In this document: in pieces, positions 49,908-59,252 of the stretch | Layout of the letters: each line of letters starts with the position of its first letter | Numbering within the stretch: position 1 is the first letter of the stretch | Assembly (NCBI GenBank): GCA_963793645.1 | Contig: CAWCAW010000005.1 | Span: forward strand, 1 to 64,000 | DNA length: 64,000 nucleotides | Reading direction: 5' to 3' | DNA from: CAWCAW01 sp963793645 | Lineage (GTDB): Bacteria > Actinomycetota > Acidimicrobiia > Acidimicrobiales > UBA8190 | The notes under the pieces: model-generated | Seen by the model: only the letters and a program-made list of their open reading frames with translations | The model's database searches: none | Told to the model about the DNA's origin: nothing | Position numbers and translations under genes: made by a program

Positions 49908-51998
49908 GTGAACCGGCTGGAACAAGAGACGAGCCCGTACCTTCGCCAACACGCGGCCAACCCTGTGGACTGGTACCCGTGGGGCGACGAGGCCTTCGCC
50001 CGGGCTCGAGAGCTCGACACGCCGATCCTGCTGTCGGTCGGGTACTCGGCGTGCCACTGGTGTCACGTCATGGCGCACGAGTCCTTTGAGGACGGCGCGC
50101 TAGCGGAGATGATCAACGGATCGTTTGTGGCTGTGAAGGTGGATCGCGAAGAACGCCCCGATGTCGATGCCGTGTACATGGAGGCAGTCCAGGCCATGTC
50201 GGGGCGCGGCGGGTGGCCCATGACCGTGTTCATGACGCCCGACGGCCGGCCCTTTTTTGCCGGTACCTACTTCCCCACCAAGGACTCGCCCGGGATGCCG
50301 TCGTTTCGCCGCGTGCTCGGCGCCGTGGACGAAGCCTGGAGGCAGCGCCGCCCCGAGGTGGAAGCCCAGGCCGACTCGATGGTGGACGCCGTGAGCCGCC
50401 GGAGCCACGTTCCCGCCGAGCTGCTCGGCGTGGGAATGCCCGGGCCCGATGCCGGCGTGGCGTCGGTGTCGGCGCCACTTCTGGCCCGGGCCATGGCCGA
50501 GCTCGAGTCCCGCTTCGACGACACGTGGGGGGGATTCGGGTCGGCTCCCAAGTTCCCCCAGCCCACCTTGGTGGAGCTGTGCTTACGCCATCACCGATTG
50601 ACGGGCGCCGACAGCTCGCTGACCATGGCCACCACCACTCTCGACGCCATGGCCGCCGGCGGCATCTACGACCACCTGGGCGGGGGATTTGCCCGCTACT
50701 CGACCGACGAGACCTGGACCGTCCCTCATTTCGAGAAGATGCTCTACGACCAAGCCGGCTTGGTGCGTGCCTACCTGCATGGCTGGCTGGCCACCGGCGC
50801 GCCGCAGTGGATCACGGTGGTGGAGGAGACCATCACCTACGTCTTGCGCGACCTGGCCTCCCCGGCGGGCGGGTTGTATTCCGCCCAAGACGCCGACTCC
50901 GAAGGCGAGGAGGGGCGCTTCTATGTGTGGAGCCCAGCGGACATCGAGAACGTGCTGGATCCAGAGTTGGCCGCCGCTGCCATCGATTTCTACGGCGTCA
51001 CGCCGGCGGGAGACTTCGAGGGCAAGAACATCTTGCGCCGCCCCTTAGGGGCGTCGCTGGCGCGGCCCCCGCAAATCGACGCGGCGCGCTCGGCGTTGTT
51101 CGAAGCGCGCGCCCGGCGGGTGGCACCCGGGCTTGACGACAAGATCCTCACCGAATGGAACGCCATGTTCTGTTCGGCTTTGGCCGAAGCGGCCGGAGCC
51201 ACCGGCAATGCGCAATGGCGCCAAAGGGCCTGTGACATCGGACAGTTCCTCCTCGACGAGCTGCGCGACCGGGCCACCGGACGCCTGATGCGCTCGTGGC
51301 AGCAAGGACGCGCTCGTCATCTGGCCTACGCGGCGGACTACGCCTGGCTGGTGGACTGCTTGACCCGCCTGGGCGAGCTGACCGGCGAGGCCCGCTGGCT
51401 AGAAGAAGCACAAGCGAGCGCGCACGACATGCTGAGACTCTTCGGCGACCCCGACAGCGACGGCGACAGCGACGGCGACAGCGACGGAGAGGGCCTGCTC
51501 TTCACCACCGGCAAAGACGCTGAAAAATTGGTGGTTCGACCTGTCGACGTCATGGATGGTGCCACCGCATCGGCCAACTCCGTGGCAGCGGCCGCATTGG
51601 TGCGCTTGGGCGCGCTGAGCGGAGACGGCGTCCTCAGCGCGGCCGGAGAGTTGTTGCTGGCCCGGCTGGCCGGCGTGGCCGCCGAGCACCCCCTGGCGCT
51701 CGCCAACGTGGTGGCGGCGGCGGGACTGGTCGGTGGGGGCGTGACAGAGGTCGTGGTGACCGGTGAGCGACCCGAGCTGGTCGCCGCCGTGCAGGCCCGC
51801 TTCGAACCCACCGTCGTCCTGGCCTGGGGTGAGCCCACCTCCTCGCCGCTGTGGACCGACCGTCGTGACGGCTACGCGCACGTGTGCCGCTTCTACACCT
51901 GCACGTCCCCCACCACCGAGGCGGACGAATTGGTGGCCCGGCTCGACGATGCCCGGCGTCAAGACGCCGAGGACTATCTGGCCGCCACGGCGTCGTGA
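49908..51998 (+). CDS. DUF255 thioredoxin-like / glycosidase-fold protein (YyaL family)
   Basis: A 696-residue two-domain protein. The N-terminal thioredoxin-like DUF255 domain has NRLEQETSPYLRQHAANPVD, WYPWGDEAF, the CHWC motif in SACHWCHVMAHESFED, and KVDREERPDVDAVYM. The long helical (alpha/alpha)6-like domain has GGIYDHLGGGFARYSTDE, TWTVPHFEKMLYDQA and LYSAQDADSEGEEG. The role is unknown; bacterial members are often annotated thioredoxin domain-containing. A DGDS repeat lies near residue 515. GTG 49908 is preferred over ATG 49863 because of the -10 box and family N-terminus. Confidence 0.9.
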   Translation: MNRLEQETSPYLRQHAANPVDWYPWGDEAFARARELDTPILLSVGYSACHWCHVMAHESFEDGALAEMINGSFVAVKVDREERPDVDAVYMEAVQAMSGRGGWPMTVFMTPDGRPFFAGTYFPTKDSPGMPSFRRVLGAVDEAWRQRRPEVEAQADSMVDAVSRRSHVPAELLGVGMPGPDAGVASVSAPLLARAMAELESRFDDTWGGFGSAPKFPQPTLVELCLRHHRLTGADSSLTMATTTLDAMAAGGIYDHLGGGFARYSTDETWTVPHFEKMLYDQAGLVRAYLHGWLATGAPQWITVVEETITYVLRDLASPAGGLYSAQDADSEGEEGRFYVWSPADIENVLDPELAAAAIDFYGVTPAGDFEGKNILRRPLGASLARPPQIDAARSALFEARARRVAPGLDDKILTEWNAMFCSALAEAAGATGNAQWRQRACDIGQFLLDELRDRATGRLMRSWQQGRARHLAYAADYAWLVDCLTRLGELTGEARWLEEAQASAHDMLRLFGDPDSDGDSDGDSDGEGLLFTTGKDAEKLVVRPVDVMDGATASANSVAAAALVRLGALSGDGVLSAAGELLLARLAGVAAEHPLALANVVAAAGLVGGGVTEVVVTGERPELVAAVQARFEPTVVLAWGEPTSSPLWTDRRDGYAHVCRFYTCTSPTTEADELVARLDDARRQDAEDYLAATAS
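51453..51488 (+). repeat. 12-base tandem repeat encoding Asp-Ser-Asp-Gly in the DUF255 gene
   Basis: The unit gacagcgacggc occurs at 51453, 51465 and 51477 (the last with one changed base). It encodes an acidic, flexible DSDG loop. The unit is a multiple of three, so copy number may vary between strains without changing frame. Confidence 0.8.
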
Positions 51999-52714
51999 GA
52001 ACCTCGCCGCGCCCCCGGGGGCGTCACCAGAGCCAGTCCACGTCCTCGACACGCCATCGCCTGCGGAGGCTGCCCGCACCCGCACCCGGAGCCCGGCGTT
52101 GTCTGGTGCTGTCGAGCGGCGAGGAGGACACCGTGGCCGTGGACCTGTCCACCGGCGCCTTGGTGCGACTGCGCATCGAGTGGGGCGAGGATCATCCCGG
52201 CGCTCTCGTTCCCTTCGATGTGGTGGACGCCACGTGGGCCGACGATCCCGAGCGCGACGACCTCGCCCAGCCCGAAGCGGTCACCTTGGCAGGGCCCCCT
52301 CGCACCGTCGGCACTATGCGAGGACGCCGGGCGCGCCGTGTGCTGCGTCATCTGGTCGCCCCCCGCGATCAGCACTTGCTCGGGTTTCCGGGCTCGTCCG
52401 CCCCGTATTGGGAGTTTCACGGCATGCGGCCGTCGGTGGCGTTGGTCATCCCGGCTCGGGGGCCGCAGCTCTTTCGTCGTCAGGCCGACGACTCGGTGTG
52501 GGCCCGTTTCGGTTGGACGCGCAGCGACAACTGGTTGCCTGTCGAGGATCGTCGTGCCGTGGCCGCCTTGTGGACGGCGCGACGCGAACGCGTATCAGGC
52601 AAGGAGTTGTCGAGCGCGCTGGGGTTCAAGCCACACTTTTTGGTGGTGGCCCTGAGCAAGCCACGGGAGGGCTATTGCTACAAGACGGTGGCCGCCATTC
52701 TCCCCCGGCCGTAG
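51995..52714 (+). CDS. Protein of unknown function
   Basis: A 239-residue protein that I do not recognise. The first 40 residues are basic and disordered. The rest is folded, with CLVLSSGEEDTVAVDLSTG, GALVPFDVVDATW, LLGFPGSSAPYWEFHGMRPS and the C-terminal LGFKPHFLVVALSKPREGYC. GTG 51995 overlaps the DUF255 stop as GTGA, implying coupling; the true start may be a little further in because the N-terminus is low-complexity. It converges on the next gene with a 16-base gap. No catalytic motif, signal peptide or membrane helix is seen. Confidence 0.65.
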   Translation: MRTSPRPRGRHQSQSTSSTRHRLRRLPAPAPGARRCLVLSSGEEDTVAVDLSTGALVRLRIEWGEDHPGALVPFDVVDATWADDPERDDLAQPEAVTLAGPPRTVGTMRGRRARRVLRHLVAPRDQHLLGFPGSSAPYWEFHGMRPSVALVIPARGPQLFRRQADDSVWARFGWTRSDNWLPVEDRRAVAALWTARRERVSGKELSSALGFKPHFLVVALSKPREGYCYKTVAAILPRP

Positions 52715-52730
52715 CCGGGAGGCGGCGGCG

Positions 52731-53417
52731 TCAGCGAAGCTTGCCCGAGGCCAGATTCCCCGAGGCCAGATCCTCGGCCATGGCCCAGCCGAAGGCCACC
52801 AGGCGGTCGCCTTTCTTGAGGTTCATCGCCTTGAACAGCAAGGCGACCTCGTCCTCGGGCTCACGCACCTTGGGACCGCCGAAGTCGAGGGCACCGGCGA
52901 TCGATCCGTCGCCGCCCAGGACGAACGTCCGGTCGTCGATACGACCCTCGCAGCCGAAGCGCTTGGCCAGACGACGCCCCCACGCCCGCTCCTCGCCCGA
53001 TGCCTTGTGATCCGGACGAGGTACCACCTCGGTCAGCCCGGCAAATGCCTGGTACCCGAAGGCTTCTGACAGCCTGGTGCCCACCAGCACGTCCTCGTCG
53101 GGGAAGGCCAGCAGCGCTCGGCGGTACTGGTCCCCGAGCAGGAGGCGCAGAGCCTGGTCGGCCTTGACGGTGCGGTCGACGGTGGCCACCCCGACCAGCA
53201 GCGACGGCGTGCCGCCGATGCGCTCGAGGGTGGAAAAGGAGTAGCCCCGCAGCTTGTTGCCCTCGCGCACGATGGTGATCAGGACCCACTCTTCGCACTG
53301 CTTGGACAAGAACCCAATATCGAAGCGGGGTTCGCGCTCGGCGCACAGGTCGGCCATCTCGGCCAACTCGGCGTCGCTCAGCGATGTGCAGTCCTTGGTC
53401 CCGACTTCAAAGGGCAT
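52731..53417 (-). CDS. Conserved-looking protein of unknown function
   Basis: A 228-residue soluble protein starting MPFEVGTKDCTSLSDAELAE. It has a beta-rich core (EEWVLITIVREGNKLRGYSF, STLERIGGTPSLLVGVATVD, RALLAFPDEDVLVGTRLSEA) that recalls an acyltransferase-like fold, but I cannot confirm a family. The C-terminus carries a near-duplicate LASGNLASGKLR, from a repeated 12-base stretch. It has no signal peptide or membrane helix. It stands alone between two convergent or separated units, 164 bases downstream of dnaE. Confidence 0.65.
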   Translation of the reverse strand: MPFEVGTKDCTSLSDAELAEMADLCAEREPRFDIGFLSKQCEEWVLITIVREGNKLRGYSFSTLERIGGTPSLLVGVATVDRTVKADQALRLLLGDQYRRALLAFPDEDVLVGTRLSEAFGYQAFAGLTEVVPRPDHKASGEERAWGRRLAKRFGCEGRIDDRTFVLGGDGSIAGALDFGGPKVREPEDEVALLFKAMNLKKGDRLVAFGWAMAEDLASGNLASGKLR

Positions 53418-53545
53418 GGCGTACTCCGTCGCTAGTCCCGCTCATCTGACTCCCGACGCCGAAGGAGGGCCTTTGGATCCGGGGGTGTCCTACCAGGATA
53501 CGGGACGCGCGCACGGGAGGCCCACTCGGACCTCGCCCGCCCCCC

Positions 53546-53560
53546 CCGGCACGGCGCCGG
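53546..53560. terminator. GC-rich hairpin downstream of dnaE
   Basis: CCGGC-acggc-GCCGG (53546-53560) is a perfect five-base-pair hairpin 21 bases after the dnaE stop, next to a run of eight C. There is no U-tract. The rest of this 164-base gap shows no other feature. Confidence 0.35.
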
Positions 53561-53581
53561 CCTGGGGAAATGGCCGCAAAG

Positions 53582-56500
53582 TCAGGCGACGATGGCATGG
53601 GCACCCAACAAGACGCGCAGCTCGCCCAAGAGCCCCCGGCGGCTGTCGACGTTGAACTCGACCGGAAGGCGCAACACGGCCTGGCCCACGTGCAAAAACA
53701 CCGGCTCGGCCCCGGGGTGCTCGGTCAGCAGCTCCTTAAGGCGCTCGACCACGGGGTCGGTGAGAGCCCCCACCGGGAGCTGGACCCGCAGCTCGCCCAC
53801 CCCCTCGACCTGCAAGGTGGGGCAGCTCACCTCCATGGCCACCAACTTGACCTGGTCGTCTCTGGTGTCGACTCGGCCGCGCAGCACGACCACCACGTCG
53901 TCGGCCAGCAGGGCCCCCACCTCGGCCATGACTTTCGGAAAGACGAAGACCTCAATGGCCCCTTGCAGGTCCTCCAGGGCGAAGGTGGCCATCAGCTCGC
54001 CTCGCTTGGTGTAGCGACGGACCAAAGACGTCACCACGCCCCCCACGGTGCGCACCTGGCCGTCGCGGCCCGACGAGGTCGGACCGGCGGGGTCGTCCAC
54101 ATCCTTCAGCTCGGCGATCGAGCATTCGGTATGGCGAGCCAGCGCCGACTCGAGGCCGCGCAGGGGATGATCACTGACGTACAGACCGAGCATTTCCTTC
54201 TCAAAGGCAAGACGCTGGGCCTTGGAGAATTCGGTGTCAGGGATCGGTACCCGCACGTCGCCGTAACCAAGGGGGGCATCGGCGTCGGCGGTTTCGAGGG
54301 AGGCGAACAACGTCGAGATGCCCGCCTGCTCCTCGCGGCGACGCACCAGCGTCCGGTCCACGATGTCCTCGAAGACAAGACACAGACCTTGGCGGGGATG
54401 GCCGAGGGAATCGAAAGCCCCTGCTTTGACGAGCGACTCCACCGTACGCTTGTTGAGCACCACAGGGTCGACGCGACGACAAAAGTCGTAGAAGTCGACG
54501 AAGGGGCCCTGCGCGTTTCGTTCGACCACGATGCGCTCGACCAGGCTCTCACCGACGTTGCGCACCGCCGCCAAGCCGAAGACGATCTTGGCCGGGCCGT
54601 CGCCGTCTTGCAGCGGCGTGAACTCACCCAATGACGTGTTGACATCGGGGACGAGCACTTCGAGGCCGAGGGAGCGGCACTCCCCCAAGTACACCGCCGT
54701 GCGGTCCTTGTCGTCTTTGACCGACGTGAGCAGCGCGGCCAGGTACTCCACCGGGTAATGGGCTTTGAGCCATGCCGTCTGGTACGCCACGAGCCCGTAG
54801 CCGTACGCATGCGACTTGTTGAACGCATAGTCGGCAAAGGGCTCGATGATGTCGAACAACTTGGTGCCCAAGCGCTCGTCATATCCCTGGGCCACACATC
54901 CGGCCACGAACTTCTCGCGCTCGGCGGCGATGAGGGCACGGATCTTCTTGCCGCACGCCTTGCGGAGATTGTCGGCTTCCTCCAACGTGTACCCGGCGAT
55001 GCGCTGGGCCACCCGCATCACCGACTCCTGGTAGATCATCAAGCCGTAGGTGTCGGCCAGCACGGCCTCGAGATCAGGGTGCAGGTAGCTGACGGCCTGG
55101 CGGCCGTTCTTTCGATCGGCGTAGTCCTTGTGCATGTTGGCGGCCATAGGCCCGGGGCGATACAGCGCCACCAGGGCGGCCACGTCGTCGAAGGACGTGG
55201 GGGCGAGCGAGCGCATGAGCGATCGCATGGGGCCCCCTTCGAGTTGGAACACGCCCACCGAATCGCCCCGCTTGAGCATGGCGAATGTCATCTCGTCGGT
55301 GAGGTCGACGCCGTCGATGTCGGGGCGCACCCCGGTGCGCTTCTCAACGAGGTCCAGGGCGCGCTCGATGACCGAGAGGTTGCGCAATCCGAGGAAGTCC
55401 ATCTTGAGGAGCCCGAGCTCTTCGACTCCGTGCATCTCGTACTGCGTGACGACAGGGGCGTCGGCCGGGTTCTGCCCGCTTTCGGGCTTGCGTTGCACGG
55501 GCAGGTACTCGGTAAGAGGCTCCTTGGTGATGACTACGGCAGCGGCATGGATACCGTCTTGGCGGCGCAGGCCCTCGAGGCCCTTGGCCACGTCGATGAC
55601 GCGCCTGGCCTCGTCGTCGGTGGCGTACATGTCGCGGAGCCCTTGGGCGCCGGCATAGCCGTCCTCGTGACCTTCGACCCTCTCGAGGCAGGCCTTCAAC
55701 GGGGTGTCGCGGCCCATGAGCAACGGCGGCATGGCTTTGGCGATCCGGTCCCCCACGATGTACGGGTACCCGAGGACCCGGGCCCCGTCGCGCACCGCCG
55801 CTCGCGCCTTAATGGTGGAGAACGTCACGATCTGGGCCACGTGGTCGGCGCCGTAGCGTTCGGAGGCGTAGGCGATCATGTCGGCGCGGTAACGCTCGTC
55901 GAAGTCCATGTCGACGTCGGGCATCTGCTTGCGCCCCGGGTTGAGGAACCGCTCGAAGAGCAAATCGTTGGCGATGGGATCGAGCTCCACGATGCCCAAG
56001 CAGTAGGCCACACAGCACCCCGCCGCCGATCCCCGTCCGGGGCCGACCCGGATGTTGTTGGCACGCGCGTGGCTGATGAGGTCCCACACCACCAAGAAGT
56101 AGGCGGAGAAGCCCATGTTGGCGACCACACCGAGCTCGTAGTCGAGCCGCTCGATCACGGCGTTGGGGATCGGTGACCCGTAGCGCCGTGCCGCGCCTTG
56201 GAGGGCCAGGTGGCGCAGATACGCATCGGCGCGCGCTTCGTAGGTGGAACCGACGAACTCGACCGGCACCGGGAATTCGGGCAGGGCGTTCATCCCGAAG
56301 GGAATCTCGACGTTGGCGCGTTCGGCGATCAACAGCGTGTTGTCACACGCTTCGGGAAGCTCGGCGAACAGGGCCCGCATCTCGGCCGCCGACTTGAGGT
56401 AGTGCTCCTCGCCCTCGAACTTGAAGCGTTTGGGGTCGTCGATGAGGGCGCCGGTCTGCACGCACAACAAGGCGTCGTGGGCCACGGCGTCGTGACGGTG

Positions 56501-57178
56501 GGTGTAGTGGCTGTCGTTGGTGGCGAGCAGAGGAGCGTCGAGAAGTCGGGCGATGCGCACCAACGCCGGATTGGTGCGGTGTTGGGCGGCCAGGCCGTGG
56601 TCTTGGAGTTCGACGAAGAGGTTGTCGCGGCCGAAGATGTCTTGGAGCCGGCTGGCGAGCTTCAAGGCCCGTTCCTCGTCGCCGGCCAACAGCGCCTGCA
56701 AGACGACGCCACCGAGACATCCGGTGGTGGCGATCAATCCTTCGTGGTAGCGATCGAGCAGCTCCCAATCGCAGCGGGGCTTGTAGTAGTACCCCTCGAG
56801 ATAAGCGTCTGACGCCACCTTCATAAGGTTGCGATAGCCACCGGTCGTTTCGGCCAAAAGCGTCAGGTGGTAATAGAGCTTCTGGCCGCCCTCGACATCT
56901 CCGCCGGTGTCGTCGAGCTTGCCGCGCCGCACGGGCCGCTCATGGCGCGACTCGGCCGCCATGTACGCCTCGGTGCCGATGACGGGATTGACGCCCTGAG
57001 CCCGGCACGCCGCGTAAAAGTCGAGGACCCCATACATGTTGCCGTGATCGGTGATGCCCAACGCCGGTTGCCCGTCGGCCACGGCGGCATCGACGAGGTC
57101 GCCGACTCGAGCGGCCCCGTCGAGCATCGAGTATTCGGTGTGCGTGTGCAGGTGGGCGAACGAACTCTTGGCAGTCAT
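53582..57178 (-). CDS. dnaE: DNA polymerase III alpha subunit
   Basis: The replicative polymerase, DnaE1 type, 1198 residues. The N-terminal PHP domain has FAHLHTHTEYSMLDG and LGITDHGNMYG with metal-binding histidines, as in actinobacterial proofreading PHP domains. The palm has VGPGRGSAAGCCVAY and the catalytic PDVDMDFDERYR aspartates. Fingers, helix-hairpin-helix and an OB-fold (VRTVGGVVTSLVRRYTKRGE) follow. GGAGGAGG lies about nine bases before ATG 57178. No frame break was seen across 3.6 kb, in contrast to the 36-39 kb segment. Confidence 0.97.
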   Translation of the reverse strand: MTAKSSFAHLHTHTEYSMLDGAARVGDLVDAAVADGQPALGITDHGNMYGVLDFYAACRAQGVNPVIGTEAYMAAESRHERPVRRGKLDDTGGDVEGGQKLYYHLTLLAETTGGYRNLMKVASDAYLEGYYYKPRCDWELLDRYHEGLIATTGCLGGVVLQALLAGDEERALKLASRLQDIFGRDNLFVELQDHGLAAQHRTNPALVRIARLLDAPLLATNDSHYTHRHDAVAHDALLCVQTGALIDDPKRFKFEGEEHYLKSAAEMRALFAELPEACDNTLLIAERANVEIPFGMNALPEFPVPVEFVGSTYEARADAYLRHLALQGAARRYGSPIPNAVIERLDYELGVVANMGFSAYFLVVWDLISHARANNIRVGPGRGSAAGCCVAYCLGIVELDPIANDLLFERFLNPGRKQMPDVDMDFDERYRADMIAYASERYGADHVAQIVTFSTIKARAAVRDGARVLGYPYIVGDRIAKAMPPLLMGRDTPLKACLERVEGHEDGYAGAQGLRDMYATDDEARRVIDVAKGLEGLRRQDGIHAAAVVITKEPLTEYLPVQRKPESGQNPADAPVVTQYEMHGVEELGLLKMDFLGLRNLSVIERALDLVEKRTGVRPDIDGVDLTDEMTFAMLKRGDSVGVFQLEGGPMRSLMRSLAPTSFDDVAALVALYRPGPMAANMHKDYADRKNGRQAVSYLHPDLEAVLADTYGLMIYQESVMRVAQRIAGYTLEEADNLRKACGKKIRALIAAEREKFVAGCVAQGYDERLGTKLFDIIEPFADYAFNKSHAYGYGLVAYQTAWLKAHYPVEYLAALLTSVKDDKDRTAVYLGECRSLGLEVLVPDVNTSLGEFTPLQDGDGPAKIVFGLAAVRNVGESLVERIVVERNAQGPFVDFYDFCRRVDPVVLNKRTVESLVKAGAFDSLGHPRQGLCLVFEDIVDRTLVRRREEQAGISTLFASLETADADAPLGYGDVRVPIPDTEFSKAQRLAFEKEMLGLYVSDHPLRGLESALARHTECSIAELKDVDDPAGPTSSGRDGQVRTVGGVVTSLVRRYTKRGELMATFALEDLQGAIEVFVFPKVMAEVGALLADDVVVVLRGRVDTRDDQVKLVAMEVSCPTLQVEGVGELRVQLPVGALTDPVVERLKELLTEHPGAEPVFLHVGQAVLRLPVEFNVDSRRGLLGELRVLLGAHAIVA

Positions 57179-57270
57179 CGCCCGCGTCCTCCTCCGGCTC
57201 CGGCGAACTTCTCATGTCCAGTACAGCGCGCTCCGGTCGGCGCCCGATCCAACCGGTTTCCACGGGCTCT

Positions 57271-57285
57271 TCCACAGCCTGTGGA
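57271..57285. promoter_or_regulatory. DnaA-box-like inverted repeat upstream of dnaE
   Basis: TCCACAG-C-CTGTGGA is a perfect inverted repeat about 93 bases before the dnaE start. With flanking bases it gives TTCTCCACA on the minus strand, one mismatch from TTATCCACA. A third similar element, TTTCCACGG, lies just to its left at about 57257. Binding by DnaA is only an inference. The remainder of the 225-base gap between dnaE and the Bpa gene shows no gene. Confidence 0.4.
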
Positions 57286-57403
57286 GAACTACAGCGGTGT
57301 CGTTTGAGGATAGTCGACCGTTGTGACAGCTGCCCGGCCGGGCCCGAGTGCGCCGGGGTCGGGCGCTAGCCCTGATCAGGGGCCGGCGACGGCGGCGAAT
57401 CTC

Positions 57404-57970
57404 TCAGAGGTAGGTGCCAGGGCGCGCCGGCATGCCTTCGACAGGCGGTCCCCCCGGCGGAAGCCCGCGCTGACGCATCTCCTCGAGCTGGGCCCGAGCC
57501 GCCATCTGCTGGGCCAGCAACGTGGCCTGGATCCCGTGGAACAGCCCCTCGAGCCATCCCACCAGCTGGGCTTGCGCCACGCGGAGCTCGGATTCCGACG
57601 GCACGGAGTCGTCGAAGGGCAGCACCATGCGATCGAGCTCGGCGGCCAGATCGGGGCTCAGCGCGCCGGCCAACTCACGGATGGACTGTTCGTAGATCTC
57701 CCGCATGCGACCACGACTGGCGGTGTCGAGATCAGCGCTGCGCACCTCGTCGAGCAGCTGCTTGACCATGGAACCGATGCGCATGACCTTGGCCGGTTGC
57801 TCGACGGACTCGGTCACTTCAGCGTCGGGCGCAGCCGATGCATCGGTGGCGTCGGCGTCGTTGCGAGTCGGCGGGTGCTCGCCCGGCTCGAGGAGGACGA
57901 CTTCGGCAGGTTCGCTGTCTCGCGACGTGTCCGTCGTCGTGGCGTCGTCGGTCTTGGCGTCGTCAGTCAC
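57404..57970 (-). CDS. bpa: Bacterial proteasome activator Bpa
   Basis: Bpa forms a ring that opens the actinobacterial 20S proteasome without ATP. The 188-residue product has a disordered acidic N-terminus (residues 1-58). A helical core follows (KVMRIGSMVKQLLDEVRSAD, REIYEQSIRELAGALSPDLA, ELRVAQAQLVGWLEGLFHGI, QQMAARAQLEEMR). The end is GTYL, equivalent to the GQYL tail that docks into proteasome pockets. The genome should therefore encode a proteasome elsewhere. GTG 57970 follows the phosphodiesterase gene stop by 15 bases. Confidence 0.92.
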   Translation of the reverse strand: MTDDAKTDDATTTDTSRDSEPAEVVLLEPGEHPPTRNDADATDASAAPDAEVTESVEQPAKVMRIGSMVKQLLDEVRSADLDTASRGRMREIYEQSIRELAGALSPDLAAELDRMVLPFDDSVPSESELRVAQAQLVGWLEGLFHGIQATLLAQQMAARAQLEEMRQRGLPPGGPPVEGMPARPGTYL

Positions 57971-57985
57971 GGCGCGATCCTGCCC

Positions 57986-59167
57986 TCACCGGCTCGCCCA
58001 CGCCAACAGCGGGACGTACATCTCGGCCGCGGTCAGCGAGCCGTGTCGGGCCGCCAGCCGGGTTTCGCCAGTGTCGGCCGGATCGAGAAACGCCACGGGG
58101 CGGCGCGCCACCAGGGCCACGTCCCCAAGGCGCTCAGCCACCGCCGGCGCCAAGGCGCCGCCGAACCAACCGTCGTCGATGATCTGTTCCCGGGTGCGGA
58201 CCCAGGCCTCCTCACCGTGTGCCTCCACCGCGATGGCGACGGCGTCCTCGATGGCTCCCGGGCGCACGTGCAGCCACCGGAAGCGACCTTCGCCCGACAA
58301 CAAGACGCTGGCCGCCAGCAGCTCCGGGTGCGGAAGGTGGGCCGCCGAAGCCACCTCGACCTGGCCATGATCGGACGTCACCACCAGCGTGGCCCCGGGG
58401 GGGAGCGCCTCGACCAAGTCCGAGACGAGCCGGTCCACAAATCGCAGCTCCTCGACGAAATGCTCGGCCAAGCCGCGTGCGTGGGCGATCTTGTCGAGGC
58501 CGTCGTAATAGGCGTAGACGAAAGGCTCACCGGCGGCGAGGAGTCGACGCACCTCCACCACCAGCGTCGACGCCACGGACCACCCCACCAGCCGGGTCCC
58601 GGCCAGATGGGCGGCGGTGAACCCCGTGGCCGCGAACTCGGCGCGTGTCACCGCCGGGATGGGCCGGCCGCCGAAGGGGGCCACCGTTTGAAATTTCCGG
58701 GCCGGCACCGACGCCCGGAGGTCTCCGGCACCCGAGCGCCAGCGCAGCACGTTCATGACCTGGTCGTCGCCCGTGGCGAGCTGAGCTCCGGTGGCGGGCA
58801 AGCGCAATCGGTAACCGACCACGCCGTGTACGGCCGGGGGCGTCCCCGTCGTGATCGACGTCAGCGCGGTGGCCGTGGTGGTGGGCGCCACCGAGGTGAT
58901 GGGGCCGCCCGATCCCCCCGCCAAGGTGGGGGCGGAGTCGGCCAGCGCCTGAAGCTGGTGCCACCCCAGGCCGTCGAGCACCAGCAGCACCGTTTGGGCA
59001 GTCCCGCGCACGGGCTCGGGGACCCACGCCGGCACGTCGGACGCCTCGCTACCCAACAGGGCCGGGACCACCGACGACAAACAGGCCCCTCCGTAATCGG
59101 GTACGACCGGCATCGAGTCGTCCGACGACTCGAGCCCCGCGGTGGTGGTTGCCCGATTGTCGGCCAT
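57986..59167 (-). CDS. Alkaline phosphatase / nucleotide pyrophosphatase-type hydrolase
   Basis: A 393-residue metal-dependent phosphodiesterase or phosphatase of the alkaline phosphatase superfamily. LLVLDGLGW gives the first metal aspartate, SVAPTTTATALTSITTG the nucleophile threonine, AYYDGLDKIAHARG the second Asp/His pair, VTSDHGQVEV the third, and AARHGSLTAAEMYVPLL the last histidine. There is no signal peptide, so it is probably cytoplasmic. The Bpa gene follows in the same operon, a pairing common in actinobacteria. ATG 59167 lies six bases after a TACAGT box. Confidence 0.88.
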   Translation of the reverse strand: MADNRATTTAGLESSDDSMPVVPDYGGACLSSVVPALLGSEASDVPAWVPEPVRGTAQTVLLVLDGLGWHQLQALADSAPTLAGGSGGPITSVAPTTTATALTSITTGTPPAVHGVVGYRLRLPATGAQLATGDDQVMNVLRWRSGAGDLRASVPARKFQTVAPFGGRPIPAVTRAEFAATGFTAAHLAGTRLVGWSVASTLVVEVRRLLAAGEPFVYAYYDGLDKIAHARGLAEHFVEELRFVDRLVSDLVEALPPGATLVVTSDHGQVEVASAAHLPHPELLAASVLLSGEGRFRWLHVRPGAIEDAVAIAVEAHGEEAWVRTREQIIDDGWFGGALAPAVAERLGDVALVARRPVAFLDPADTGETRLAARHGSLTAAEMYVPLLAWASR

Positions 59168-59173
59168 CGCGGC

Positions 59174-59246
59174 ACTGTACCCAGCTACGAGGCCGCCGTC
59201 GGGCCGAGCAACGTCAGCCCGGGGGTCTCGGCCCCCCGGGTAGCAT
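59174..59246. promoter_or_regulatory. Divergent leaderless promoters: phosphodiesterase-bpa and Rrf2
   Basis: TACAGT on the minus strand (59174-59179) ends six bases before ATG 59167. TAGCAT on the plus strand (59241-59246) ends six bases before GTG 59253. The gap has 85 bases in all. An Rrf2-binding palindrome was looked for, but none is convincing. Confidence 0.5.
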
Positions 59247-59252
59247 CGAAGC

